NCBI GenBank assembly: GCA_964472265.1
Contig: CAYYJO010000004.1
Location: 1 to 55,871, forward strand
Direction of reading: 5' to 3'
Source: JAGNLA01 sp964472265
Lineage (GTDB): Bacteria; Caldisericota; Caldisericia; JAAYUI01
Length of the DNA: 55,871 bases
Part shown: one piece after another, positions 1-7,834 of the stretch
How positions within the stretch are numbered: position 1 is the first letter of the stretch
Layout of the letters: every line of letters begins with the position of its first letter
The notes under the pieces: model-generated
The model's input: the letters and a program-made list of their open reading frames with translations, nothing else
Told to the model about the DNA's origin: nothing
The model's database searches: none
Translations under genes and position numbers: made by a program

Positions 1-1060
1 TTACACATGCTACCTTAACATTGTTAAGGATTTGTTTGTTCTCGTAGCCTTCCAGATCGATGACCTGTGGCAGGCAGCCGGCAACACAGATTCCGCACGC
101 CTGGCATTTGCTTCTGACCACGAATGCAACCAGTCTTGATTCAGTCCTGCTGTACTTGTACGGCTTCCTGACGATTGCATTTTTTGGGCAAAGGGTGATG
201 CATGAGAAGCATCCGGCGCATCTTGCGGAGTTGACTACAGCTGCAGTCTTGATCTTTCTTCCAAGCAGCGGAAGGGCGATCAGGAGCGCAACCAGTCCAC
301 ACCAGATTCCTATGGCTGTGTTGAGGCTGTTGGTTTTTATGAACCATAGCGCAACCCAGTCAAAGACGTATTTGCCAGCCTTGTGGTCGATCTTTGCCGC
401 AATCGGGAAAACTCCGACAACAACTGCCATCAAACCGATTGTAACGAGTGTTAGGGCGAGGGTTGGTATCATCGGTGGTCTGGAAATCCTCAGGAAGTGG
501 GCAATCAGCATTGCAAAAACCAGAATCGGGAGGGCGACGTGGATGGCTCTGTAGATGATAAGGAAGGTGATGCTGTTCATGTCCAGGAGTCCAAAGAACT
601 TCAGGATTTCGTTGGTTCTGCCGTCCATAGGGAGAAGGTAGCCTGAAACTGTGATGGCAACCGTGAACAGGAGCAGCGGGATGCCGACGAACCAGCCGAC
701 TGACCTTGTGCTTGTGTGCCTGTTGGCCAGGAATTTCCTGATCATGTGCAGGCAGGCGCATACTATCATGGCATCGGCCGAATACCTGTGGAGTGTTCTT
801 ACGAACAGACCATAAGGTATCTTGTTGCTCATGATGTATGTTACTGACTGTGCTGCGCCTTCCATCGACGGCATGTAGAAGAAGCTGAGGATGAATCCAG
901 TGATTATCTGGACAAACAGGAACAGCAGCGTCAGCGAGCCGAGGTGATTGAGCGGATTGAGGGAATTGCTGTTGTAGATTGTGGCGTCAAACATGCCGAG
1001 AGCGCCGTTGATGAAGAAATCAAACGGTCTTTTCCATGAAAATGCCTTTGGTCCTTCCAT
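1..1060 (-). CDS. Cytochrome b fused to a 2x[4Fe-4S] ferredoxin domain (3' end outside window)
   Basis: Membrane quinol-oxidising subunit of a Rieske/cytochrome b complex; 353 codons are visible and the frame is open at the left edge. Start is ATG at 1060, 2 nt after the Rieske stop. Two haem-ligand His pairs are seen, H91/H105 and H174/H188, both 14 residues apart as in cytochrome b helices B and D. Further membrane segments follow; the place where PEWY is expected reads FDWV (about 233-236), so the Qo-site motif is altered. After a basic turn come two cysteine clusters, CAGCFSCITLCP (281-292) and CQACGICVAGCLP (319-331), each CxxCxxCxxxC, typical of bacterial ferredoxins. The last visible residues resemble the end of HdrA-type ferredoxin modules (inference). 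The fusion suggests electron exchange between the quinone pool and a soluble iron-sulfur partner. Confidence 0.85.
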   Translation of the reverse strand, partial: MEGPKAFSWKRPFDFFINGALGMFDATIYNSNSLNPLNHLGSLTLLFLFVQIITGFILSFFYMPSMEGAAQSVTYIMSNKIPYGLFVRTLHRYSADAMIVCACLHMIRKFLANRHTSTRSVGWFVGIPLLLFTVAITVSGYLLPMDGRTNEILKFFGLLDMNSITFLIIYRAIHVALPILVFAMLIAHFLRISRPPMIPTLALTLVTIGLMAVVVGVFPIAAKIDHKAGKYVFDWVALWFIKTNSLNTAIGIWCGLVALLIALPLLGRKIKTAAVVNSARCAGCFSCITLCPKNAIVRKPYKYSRTESRLVAFVVRSKCQACGICVAGCLPQVIDLEGYENKQILNNVKVACV

Positions 1061-1062
1061 CG

Positions 1063-1638
1063 TCACACCTTCTCCACCCAGATTTCATCAGCCTCTGAGG
1101 CCAATGCTTCGTCATACTTCCACGATCTCAGCGGCGCCGGTGGTGGTCCTCCGAGAACAGCGGTTGTAATGGGGTCGAAGACTCCGTCATGGCAGCGACA
1201 GTGCCAGTAGCCCTCACCGTCCGGTTTGAAGTCCCATCTGACAACACAGGCAAGGTGTGTGCATTTTGCATCGAACACGTGCAGCTTGCCCTCATTGTCC
1301 TTGATGAGGATTCCAGGATTGAAAATCCTGACCGGTCTGTATGGGATTGAGACATCAATGGTCTCGATTTCAAACGAGTATCCCACCATCGGTTTAAGCT
1401 GGCTGTACTTGGCGTCCACCAAGACATCGACGATCTGCCCTGCAGCGTTGATCTGAGGTTCTTTAACCTTGTCAAGCTTCATTTTTGCAACTGGTGCCGG
1501 GGGTATTTCAAAACCCAGCTTTCCAAACGGCTTGAGCAGTCTGAGCACCGGTGAAAGTGCTGCAACGGCAAGCCCTGCAAGCGGCAGACCCAAAAGGACT
1601 TTAAGAAGTTCACGACGGGTCATTTCTCGAGTGTTCAC
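1063..1638 (-). CDS. Rieske [2Fe-2S] iron-sulfur protein
   Basis: High-potential iron-sulfur subunit that takes electrons from quinol in cytochrome bc/b6f-type complexes. 191 residues. GTG start at 1638 with GGAGG at 1645-1649 on the minus strand, 6 nt upstream. The N-terminus has a twin-arginine motif (TRRELLK, residues 7-13) before a hydrophobic stretch (14-34), so export by Tat with a retained membrane anchor is likely. All cluster residues are present: C126-x-H128 and C147-x2-H150 as ligands, C131 and C149 as the stabilising disulfide. The gene lies 2 nt before the cytochrome b/ferredoxin gene, so the two are co-expressed and probably form one complex. No cytochrome c1 or f gene is visible on this side of the window. 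Confidence 0.93.
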   Translation of the reverse strand: MNTREMTRRELLKVLLGLPLAGLAVAALSPVLRLLKPFGKLGFEIPPAPVAKMKLDKVKEPQINAAGQIVDVLVDAKYSQLKPMVGYSFEIETIDVSIPYRPVRIFNPGILIKDNEGKLHVFDAKCTHLACVVRWDFKPDGEGYWHCRCHDGVFDPITTAVLGGPPPAPLRSWKYDEALASEADEIWVEKV

Positions 1639-1672
1639 TCAAGTCCTCCAATTTATAAAAATCGCAAGTATG

Positions 1673-1701
1673 AGAGTATTGTTTTGGGGTGTGACTGTCA
1701 A
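1673..1701 (-). promoter_or_regulatory. Candidate promoter of the Rieske-cytochrome b operon
   Basis: Read on the minus strand, TTGACA (1701-1696), a 17-nt spacer and TACTCT (1678-1673). The -35 is perfect, the -10 weak (3/6), and the predicted start leaves a leader of about 28 nt before the GTG. I see nothing else assignable between this site and the groEL terminator (about 1702-1884). Confidence 0.35.
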
Positions 1702-1884
1702 ATGGACACCGAAAATGTTTTCCTATCCAGAGATTGTGGGCGTACTTGACACAATTTCTTGCTTCAAATCAGCATTTTTGCTTAAAAACAGGTTAATGTA
1801 GTCATTGTTGCATTTAATGATTACAGGAACATGCAGGTTTAAAAAGTTCATATTTATCAGCATTTGTTTTCCGTTATAAAAGAA

Positions 1885-1912
1885 AAAAGCCGGACAGAGA
1901 TGTCCGGCTTTT
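1885..1912 (-). terminator. Rho-independent terminator after groEL
   Basis: Perfect 12-bp stem (1885-1896 with 1901-1912) and a 4-nt loop; on the minus strand the stem is followed by a run of T residues. It sits about 20 nt past the groEL stop. Confidence 0.9.
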
Positions 1913-1932
1913 GTAATGGTTATGGTTGTGGA

Positions 1933-3567
1933 TCAATAGTCCCCGTACGGATTTGGCGGAGGCATCATCGGCTTGTCGTCCTTCTTCGGCATTTCGGCCA
2001 CACATGATTCGGTTGTGAGAACCAGTGTTGCAATGGACGATGCGTTCTGGAGGGCTGCCCTTGTGACCTTTGCCGGGTCGATGATTCCGAACTCGTACAT
2101 GTCACCGTACTTGATTGCGTCTGCATCAAGTCCGTTGTTGTCCGGAAGGTTCTTGACCTTTTCTATGACTACTGAACCGTCGAGGCCAGCGTTTTCTGCA
2201 ATGACCCTCAATGGTTCAATGAGGGCTTTCTTTACGATGGTTACGCCTGTCTTCTCATCGCCTTCAAGCTCACTCATCAGCTTGTCGAGGGATTTTGAAG
2301 CATTGAGCAGAGTGACTCCGCCACCTGGGACGATTCCTTCTTCCACGGCTGCCTTTGTTGCGGCAACTGCGTCTTCGACCCTGTGCTTCCTTTCCTTCAT
2401 TTCTGATTCGGTTGCTGCACCGACTTTGATCACGGCTATGCCACCGGCAAGCTTTGCGAGTCTTTCCTGGAGTTTTTCCTTGTCGTAGTCAGACTTTGTT
2501 TCCTTGATCTGTGCCTTTATCTGTTCGATTCTGGCCTTGATGTCGTCAACATTGCCCTTGCCGCCGAGGATTGTTGTGTTGTCCTTGTCGATCTTGACTC
2601 TTTCGCATGTGCCGAGAACTTCCTTGCCAACTGACTTTATGTCAACTCCAAGGTCTGAGGCTAGAACGTCTCCACCGGTGAGGATGGCGATGTCCTTGAG
2701 CATCTCTTTCCTTCTGTCGCCAAAGCCAGGAGCCTTGACTGCAACGCCGTTGAGGACGCCTTTGAGCTTGTTTAGGACGAGGAACTGGAGGGCTTCGCCT
2801 TCGATGTCTTCTGCGATGATGAGGAACGGTTCATGCTGTGGGAGGATGCCCTTTGTGACCATTTCGAAGAGTTCCTGCATTGATGAAAGCTTCTTGTCGG
2901 TGATGAAAATCCTTGGCTTCTCGAGGACGCATTCCATTCTCTCAACGTTTGTCACCATGTACGGTGAAACGTAGCCACGATCGAACTGCATGCCTTCAAC
3001 GATGTCAAGCTTGATGTCGAGTCCCTGGTACTCTTCAACGGTGATGACGCCATCGCGTCCAACCTTGTCCATTGCCTCGGCGATTGCCTTGCCGATTTCC
3101 GGAACCTTTGAAGAAACGGTTGCGACCTTCTCGATGTCTGACTTCGTTTCGACCTGTTTCGACTTTGCCTTGATGAGATCAACGGCAACCTTGACTGCCT
3201 TTTCGAGTCCCCTCTTGAGAGCGATTGGATTTGCGCCTGCAGCAACATTCTTCATGCCTTCAGTGACGAGAGCCTGTGCAAGAACGGTTGCAGTTGTGGT
3301 GCCGTCGCCTGCCACGTCAGAAGTCTTGCTGGCCACTTCTCTTGCCAGTGTTGCGCCGAGGTTTTCGATTGGATCTGGAAGATCGATGTCCTTTGCAATT
3401 GAAACGCCGTCATCGGATGCTACCGGTGAGCCGTACTTCTTTTCAAGAATGACGTGTCTTCCGCGTGGGCCGAGTGTCACCTTGACTGCATTTGCAAGTG
3501 AGTTGACGCCGTTTTGAAGTTTCCTTCTTGCGTCTTCACCAAAGATTATCTGTTTTGGGTCTGCCAT
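1933..3567 (-). CDS. groL: Chaperonin GroEL (Hsp60)
   Basis: Cytosolic ATP-dependent chaperonin that folds proteins inside the GroEL/GroES cage. 544 residues, the normal family length, ATG start at 3567. The ATP-binding signature GDGTTTATVL is at about 87-96, and the equatorial, intermediate and apical domains align end to end. The C-terminal tail is unusual: instead of a Gly-Gly-Met repeat it is MPPPNPYGDY, proline-rich with a terminal tyrosine. The tail projects into the folding chamber in known GroELs, so chamber chemistry may differ (inference). It follows groES by 11 nt and ends at a strong terminator, so the pair forms a two-gene operon controlled by the CIRCE-like site upstream. Confidence 0.98.
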   Translation of the reverse strand: MADPKQIIFGEDARRKLQNGVNSLANAVKVTLGPRGRHVILEKKYGSPVASDDGVSIAKDIDLPDPIENLGATLAREVASKTSDVAGDGTTTATVLAQALVTEGMKNVAAGANPIALKRGLEKAVKVAVDLIKAKSKQVETKSDIEKVATVSSKVPEIGKAIAEAMDKVGRDGVITVEEYQGLDIKLDIVEGMQFDRGYVSPYMVTNVERMECVLEKPRIFITDKKLSSMQELFEMVTKGILPQHEPFLIIAEDIEGEALQFLVLNKLKGVLNGVAVKAPGFGDRRKEMLKDIAILTGGDVLASDLGVDIKSVGKEVLGTCERVKIDKDNTTILGGKGNVDDIKARIEQIKAQIKETKSDYDKEKLQERLAKLAGGIAVIKVGAATESEMKERKHRVEDAVAATKAAVEEGIVPGGGVTLLNASKSLDKLMSELEGDEKTGVTIVKKALIEPLRVIAENAGLDGSVVIEKVKNLPDNNGLDADAIKYGDMYEFGIIDPAKVTRAALQNASSIATLVLTTESCVAEMPKKDDKPMMPPPNPYGDY

Positions 3568-3578
3568 TTTTGTTCTCC

Positions 3579-3866
3579 TTATTCAACGATTGCAAGAACG
3601 TCACGCTCTGAGAGGATGACGTAGTTGATGCCGTCGAGTTTGATCTCTGTTCCGCCGTACTTTGCGAAGATCACTGACTGTCCTGCCTTGACGTCGAGAG
3701 GGATTCTTGCTCCCTTTTCGTCGAAGCGTCCTGGTCCCACTGCAATAACTTCACCTTTGATCGGTTTTTCTTTTGCAGTGTCCGGGATATAGAGTCCGGA
3801 CTTTACTGTTTCCGATTCTTCCATCGGTTTGATAACAATTCTGTCACCAAGTGGTTTCAGATTCAT
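3579..3866 (-). CDS. groS: Co-chaperonin GroES (Hsp10)
   Basis: Heptameric lid of the GroEL chaperonin. 95 residues from ATG 3866; a longer reading from 3896 is rejected because it would run through the CIRCE-like operator, whereas 3866 has a good GGAGG 5-6 nt upstream. The fold's hallmarks are present: LKPLGDRIVIKP at the N-terminus, a mobile loop around SETVKSGLYIPDTAKEKP, the GEVIAVGPG roof strand and the C-terminal strand ILSERDVLAIVE. First gene of groES-groEL. Confidence 0.97.
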   Translation of the reverse strand: MNLKPLGDRIVIKPMEESETVKSGLYIPDTAKEKPIKGEVIAVGPGRFDEKGARIPLDVKAGQSVIFAKYGGTEIKLDGINYVILSERDVLAIVE

Positions 3867-3883
3867 AACGCCTCCTTGTCGTT

Positions 3884-3910
3884 TTAGCAGTCTCACATGT
3901 TGACTGCCAA
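3884..3910 (-). promoter_or_regulatory. Variant CIRCE operator (HrcA site)
   Basis: TTAGCAGTC-N9-GACTGCCAA, the exact 9-9-9 architecture of CIRCE (TTAGCACTC-N9-GAGTGCTAA). The C-to-G change in one arm is matched by G-to-C in the other, so symmetry is kept with one mismatch. It lies between the -10 box and the groES ribosome-binding site, the classical repressor position. HrcA control is inferred; hrcA is not in the window. Confidence 0.85.
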
Positions 3911-3919
3911 GCGTAAGTG

Positions 3920-3948
3920 ATTCTATTTGGAGAAAAAACTTTTGTCAA
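3920..3948 (-). promoter_or_regulatory. groESL promoter
   Basis: Minus strand: TTGACA (3948-3943), 17-nt spacer, TAGAAT (3925-3920). Near-consensus sigma70-type promoter directly upstream of the CIRCE-like operator. Confidence 0.85.
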
Positions 3949-4060
3949 GGGGTTGATTTAAGTGTCGATAAAGTTAATCTCCAATTTGTTTTTTCGAACA
4001 TGCAACTGCCCTGGATCTGGATTTTGGCAGTCAAAGACAGCATCTGCAAGCGATAAATAC

Positions 4061-4088
4061 TTGATTTAACAGACGAGTTCTGTAATAA
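4061..4088 (+). promoter_or_regulatory. Candidate promoter of the yitT-ftsEX operon
   Basis: TTGATT (4061-4066), 16-nt spacer, TAATAA (4083-4088). The -10 ends 6 nt before the in-frame GTG at 4095 and 12 nt before the ATG at 4101, with no ribosome-binding site, so the transcript may be leaderless. Confidence 0.4.
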
Positions 4089-4094
4089 TGGGCT

Positions 4095-5018
4095 GTGCCC
4101 ATGAAGAAAAACATTTCAAAGGAAGTCAAACGTTATTTGGGTATTGCACTGGGAGTGATGATCGAATCTCTCTCCTACGCACTTTTTCTTGTCCCAAACA
4201 ACATCGCTCCGGGAGGCATGACTGCTGTTTCAATCATTGTCAGGGATGCCACCGGTGGTTTCATGCCCGTAGGATTGACCTACTTCATCCTCAACATCCC
4301 GTGGCTTTTCTTCGCTTGGAAGAAGATGGGACATAAGTATATCATAAGAACGCTTGTCATATCCTTCATTACATTCGTTTTTATCGATGGCTTTATCTAC
4401 CTGCTAAAACCGGTCGTCATGGCTTTTGACGCTGCTGGAAAGCTGGTAAGGCCTGATAATCTCATCCTTGCAGCCGTTTTTGGCGGAATCCTGAATGGAT
4501 TGGGGATTGGCATAACATTTAAAAACAGGGCATCGGCTGGCGGGACAGACCTTATTTCACAGGTCATCCACTATTGGACAGGCTTTCCGTTCGGTCAGGC
4601 AGTTCTTGCAATCGACACCGTCGTTATTGCCGGTCTAGGCGTGTATTTCCTTGGAACCGGCAATGGTCTTGTGCTCTCGCTCTACGCCCTCATCGCCCTG
4701 ATTGTCAGCAGCTTCGTGATCGACGCTGTTCAGGAAGGCATCAGCTACACCAAACAAATGATGATTGTTACAATCCTTCGTGATGAGGTGCTCAACAACC
4801 TTTTGACAAAAGTAGGGCGTGGCGTGACCATGCTTCAGGTGCGAGGTGGATACTCGCAGGTTGACAGATCGATGATGGTTATTGCCATTCATAGGTCACA
4901 AGTGTCAGTTGCAAAAAATGCAGTAATTGAGGCCGACCCCAAAGCGTTTGTAATGATTGGGCCATTGAATGAGGTGGTTGGCGAGGGATTCAAGCAACCC
5001 AAGATTGAGGAGTGGTGA
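4095..5018 (+). CDS. YitT family membrane protein (DUF2179 C-terminal domain)
   Basis: Integral membrane protein of unknown biochemical role, 307 residues, usual length for the family. The N-terminal two thirds hold five to six hydrophobic segments with family motifs such as ALFLVPNNIAPGGMTA, GLGIGITFKNRASAGGTDL and ASAGGTD around residues 135-160; the last 80 or so residues are the soluble DUF2179 domain (QEGISYTKQMMIVT, GRGVTMLQVRGGYS). Start is uncertain: GTG 4095 or ATG 4101, neither with a Shine-Dalgarno. The promoter position makes a leaderless GTG start possible. Its stop overlaps the ftsE ATG by 1 nt (TGATG), so it is the first gene of the cell-division operon. Confidence 0.9.
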   Translation: MPMKKNISKEVKRYLGIALGVMIESLSYALFLVPNNIAPGGMTAVSIIVRDATGGFMPVGLTYFILNIPWLFFAWKKMGHKYIIRTLVISFITFVFIDGFIYLLKPVVMAFDAAGKLVRPDNLILAAVFGGILNGLGIGITFKNRASAGGTDLISQVIHYWTGFPFGQAVLAIDTVVIAGLGVYFLGTGNGLVLSLYALIALIVSSFVIDAVQEGISYTKQMMIVTILRDEVLNNLLTKVGRGVTMLQVRGGYSQVDRSMMVIAIHRSQVSVAKNAVIEADPKAFVMIGPLNEVVGEGFKQPKIEEW

Positions 5019-5695
5019 TGCTCGAAATTGACAGGGTTTCAAAGCGCTTTGAGGGTTCGCAGCTGGCGCTTGTTGATGTGAGCTTCCAGCTTAAAAAGGG
5101 AGAGTTCGCCTTTGTCATGGGTCACTCAGGCTCAGGCAAGAGCACGCTTCTGAAGCTTATTTATGGTGCAGGAAAACCTACTGGCGGGACCATCTTTGTC
5201 TTTGGCAAAAACGTCGGCAGGATGAGTGCCAACCAGATAGCTTCACTGAGAAGAAAACTTGGCATTGTCTTCCAGGACTACAAGCTGATTCCAACCAAAA
5301 CTGTTCAGGAAAATGTTGCGTTTGCCCTGGAGGCTCAGGGTTATCCTGACAGGCTCATCAGACCGAAAGTGAATGAAGTGCTGAGTTTTGTTGGTTTGAA
5401 TCTCAGAAGCAGGGATTTTCCAAGTACGCTTTCAGGTGGAGAGCAACAAAGGGTCGCCATCGCTAGAGCTTTGGTTAATGATCCTCCGCTCCTGCTTGCC
5501 GATGAACCGACCGGAAACCTTGACGAAGCCAACGCCCAATCCATCCTCAAGCTTCTGCTGGAAATCAACACAAAAGGCACGTCTGTTCTGGTGGCAACAC
5601 ACGACCAGTCTATTGTCGAGAAAACAAAAATGAGGCTGATAAAGCTTGACCACGGCCAGAAAGTGAGCGACGGCTATGCTTGGCAGAGAGACTAG
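5018..5695 (+). CDS. ftsE: Cell-division ABC ATPase FtsE
   Basis: Cytoplasmic ATPase of FtsEX, which uses ATP hydrolysis to activate periplasmic or cell-wall peptidoglycan hydrolases at the septum. 225 residues. Walker A GHSGSGKST (about 35-43), Q-loop VFQDYK, ABC signature LSGGEQQRVAIARAL, Walker B LLLADEPTGNLD and H-loop VATHD are all intact. ATG 5018 is chosen over the upstream in-frame GTGs because GAGGAG lies 6 nt before it. The end overlaps ftsX by 20 nt, indicating coupled translation. Confidence 0.95.
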   Translation: MLEIDRVSKRFEGSQLALVDVSFQLKKGEFAFVMGHSGSGKSTLLKLIYGAGKPTGGTIFVFGKNVGRMSANQIASLRRKLGIVFQDYKLIPTKTVQENVAFALEAQGYPDRLIRPKVNEVLSFVGLNLRSRDFPSTLSGGEQQRVAIARALVNDPPLLLADEPTGNLDEANAQSILKLLLEINTKGTSVLVATHDQSIVEKTKMRLIKLDHGQKVSDGYAWQRD

Positions 5696-6563
5696 ATGGG
5701 CATTCCGTTCAATCTGGCGTGGAGGCGGTAGGTCACTGGCGGCGATCATTGTAACGGCCATAACTGTTTTCCTTGCCAGCACCACCCTTCTGCTTGGCCT
5801 TGCCGGCATGAACTTTGGACAGACAGCAAAAGAACGGTTCACAATCCCCGTTTACCTCACAAAATCAGCCGATGAAACAATCGCAAAAAACCTTGCCGGT
5901 CAGATTGAGAAAATGGACGGAGTAAAATCCGTAACAGTCAAAAGCCCCGATGACCAAATGAAGGAAGCCGAAGGGCTTCTCCTTGGCAGCAAACGTTCGG
6001 CCATAACAAACTCTCTTGGTTACAATCCTTTTGGCTACAGCCTTGAAGTTGTACCGACCGATCCTGGCAGAATTGCCGAATTGACCGAGCAAATTGAGTC
6101 TTACACAGACGTTGAGGATGTGGTCAACGATCCAACGGTTATTATGAAATTCCTTAATATTTTTGCCATTTTCAGATGGATTGCCCTCGGTCTGGCGCTC
6201 ATTTCAATATTGGTCTCATCGATGGTCATCTCGCTGACAATCGCTCTTTCGATCAACTCAAGAAGGCAGGAAATCGAGATCATGAGCCTTGTTGGAGCTT
6301 CACCATCTGCGATTGTTCGACCGTTCCTCATCGAAGGCATCTTTTACGGACTCGTTGGCGGAGGGCTTGCGGCTGGACTTGCTTTTGCCTCATGGAAATA
6401 CATCACACAGCTGTTCTCGACCAACCTTCCCTGGTTTGACCTCAACATTTCCAATGCAACATTCCTGCTGGTTTTGGCTGGGACGGTCGGCTTTGGCCTA
6501 CTTACAGGATTTTTCACAAGCCTGTACTCATCAAGGGCTAATCTGGGGAGGATTGAGTCTTGA
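5676..6563 (+). CDS. ftsX: Cell-division permease FtsX
   Basis: Membrane partner of FtsE. 295 residues with the FtsX topology: one N-terminal membrane helix (about 20-43), an extracytoplasmic domain (about 45-165) that in relatives recruits the hydrolase activator, then three helices in the C-terminal half (about 168-195, 222-245, 258-282). The cytoplasmic loop SINSRRQEIEIMSLVGAS is the conserved FtsX coupling region. The start lies inside ftsE and the end overlaps the following M23 hydrolase gene by 4 nt, tying all three into one module. Confidence 0.94.
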   Translation: MLGRETRWAFRSIWRGGGRSLAAIIVTAITVFLASTTLLLGLAGMNFGQTAKERFTIPVYLTKSADETIAKNLAGQIEKMDGVKSVTVKSPDDQMKEAEGLLLGSKRSAITNSLGYNPFGYSLEVVPTDPGRIAELTEQIESYTDVEDVVNDPTVIMKFLNIFAIFRWIALGLALISILVSSMVISLTIALSINSRRQEIEIMSLVGASPSAIVRPFLIEGIFYGLVGGGLAAGLAFASWKYITQLFSTNLPWFDLNISNATFLLVLAGTVGFGLLTGFFTSLYSSRANLGRIES

Positions 6564-7744
6564 AGAAGGTTTTGCTGGGTTTAATGTTGTTGACGCTGGT
6601 GGCGCCGGCTGGCATTTCAAAGGGTTCGCTTGAAGGTGAACTGGCTGCCCTTCAAAAAAGAGTCAGGCAGACCCAGCAGAAAATTGAGCAAGAAAAATCA
6701 TATCAGAAAGCTCTCAAGGCAAACTATGGCAACGCCTACCAAAATTGGCTGACAGCAAAAGCAGAACTTGACACCATCAATAACAGGCTGATAAAGCTCA
6801 AAAAAGACATTGAAAATATCAGAAAAGATATCGTTAACACCAAAGCAAAAATCGCCACAAAGGGAACCCAGGTCGACAAAAAACGCAAGGAAATCGGCCA
6901 ACTGCTCACTGTCATCCACAAATACCGAAACACACGTTTTGTTGATTACGTCTTCTCTGCCAACGATTTTTCGGAACTTTTGACCCGAAACAGGCTGATG
7001 AACCAGCTGCTGAAAAAGGCGATGGAGGCCATAACTGATCTTCAGGACGAATCTGCGAGCCTGATAACGCTCAAAAACAAGCTGAAAACCCAGGAGTCAG
7101 ACCTTTCAGACCTTATCGCCCAGACAAAGAAAGATCAGCAGCGTGTCAACAATCTCCAGACACACCAGCAGAACCTCATGAATTCAATCACACAAAGCCA
7201 GACACAGAGCAAACAGATGGAAGACGAGTATGAACGCCAGATGGAGCGCGACAGTGAAGCCATCAAGGTGTTCATCAAAAAGATTCAGGAAGAGCGAGAA
7301 CGGAAAGCCAGAGAAGCCAAGCAGCCTCAACTCAAGTGGAATGGAAAATTCATCTGGCCGCTTGCAAACGGAAAAGTTGTTGGGGCTGCAGCTGAATATG
7401 GCTGGAGAATCCACCCTATTTTTGGTTACAGGAAGTTTCATTATGGACTCGATGTCGATGCTCCTGCCGGAACGCCTGTTCTTGCCTGTGCTGATGGAGT
7501 AGTCGAGCTAGCTTCATGGTTTGGCGGTTATGGAAATTGCATCATCATCAACCACGGCGACGGCTGGACGACCACTTATGGTCATCTTCTCGACTACAGG
7601 GTGAAGAAAAACGATGTCGTCAAACAGGGGCAAACCATTGGCCTTTGCGGGTCAACCGGACTTTCAACCGAACCGCACGTCCATCTCGAAGTCAGAAAAA
7701 ACGGAAACACGGTATCGCCGAGGGATTACCTTCCGCCAAGATAG
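6560..7744 (+). CDS. EnvC/PcsB-like murein hydrolase with coiled coil and M23 domain
   Basis: Secreted cell-wall protein probably controlled by FtsEX. 394 residues, TTG start at 6560 (GGGGAGG 7 nt upstream), overlapping the ftsX stop by 4 nt. Signal peptide 1-20, long coiled coil (about 25-250), basic linker, C-terminal LytM/M23 domain (about 268-392). Unlike E. coli EnvC, whose LytM domain is degenerate, the zinc ligands are intact: H294/D298 (HYGLD) and H373/H375 (HVH). It may therefore cut peptidoglycan itself rather than only activate an amidase (inference). Gene order and domain plan support the FtsEX-effector role. Confidence 0.9.
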   Translation: MKKVLLGLMLLTLVAPAGISKGSLEGELAALQKRVRQTQQKIEQEKSYQKALKANYGNAYQNWLTAKAELDTINNRLIKLKKDIENIRKDIVNTKAKIATKGTQVDKKRKEIGQLLTVIHKYRNTRFVDYVFSANDFSELLTRNRLMNQLLKKAMEAITDLQDESASLITLKNKLKTQESDLSDLIAQTKKDQQRVNNLQTHQQNLMNSITQSQTQSKQMEDEYERQMERDSEAIKVFIKKIQEERERKAREAKQPQLKWNGKFIWPLANGKVVGAAAEYGWRIHPIFGYRKFHYGLDVDAPAGTPVLACADGVVELASWFGGYGNCIIINHGDGWTTTYGHLLDYRVKKNDVVKQGQTIGLCGSTGLSTEPHVHLEVRKNGNTVSPRDYLPPR

Positions 7745-7834
7745 AACCGCACGCCACCTCTTATACACAATTTTTATTTATCACCCTCAAATTGTGACTT
7801 AAAATTCTAATTTGCGCATTGAAAGAGGTGCAAC

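Noticed and set aside
3867..3896. 10-residue N-terminal extension of GroES
   Set aside because: It would be encoded by the CIRCE-like operator; ATG 3866 has a good ribosome-binding site and the family start.
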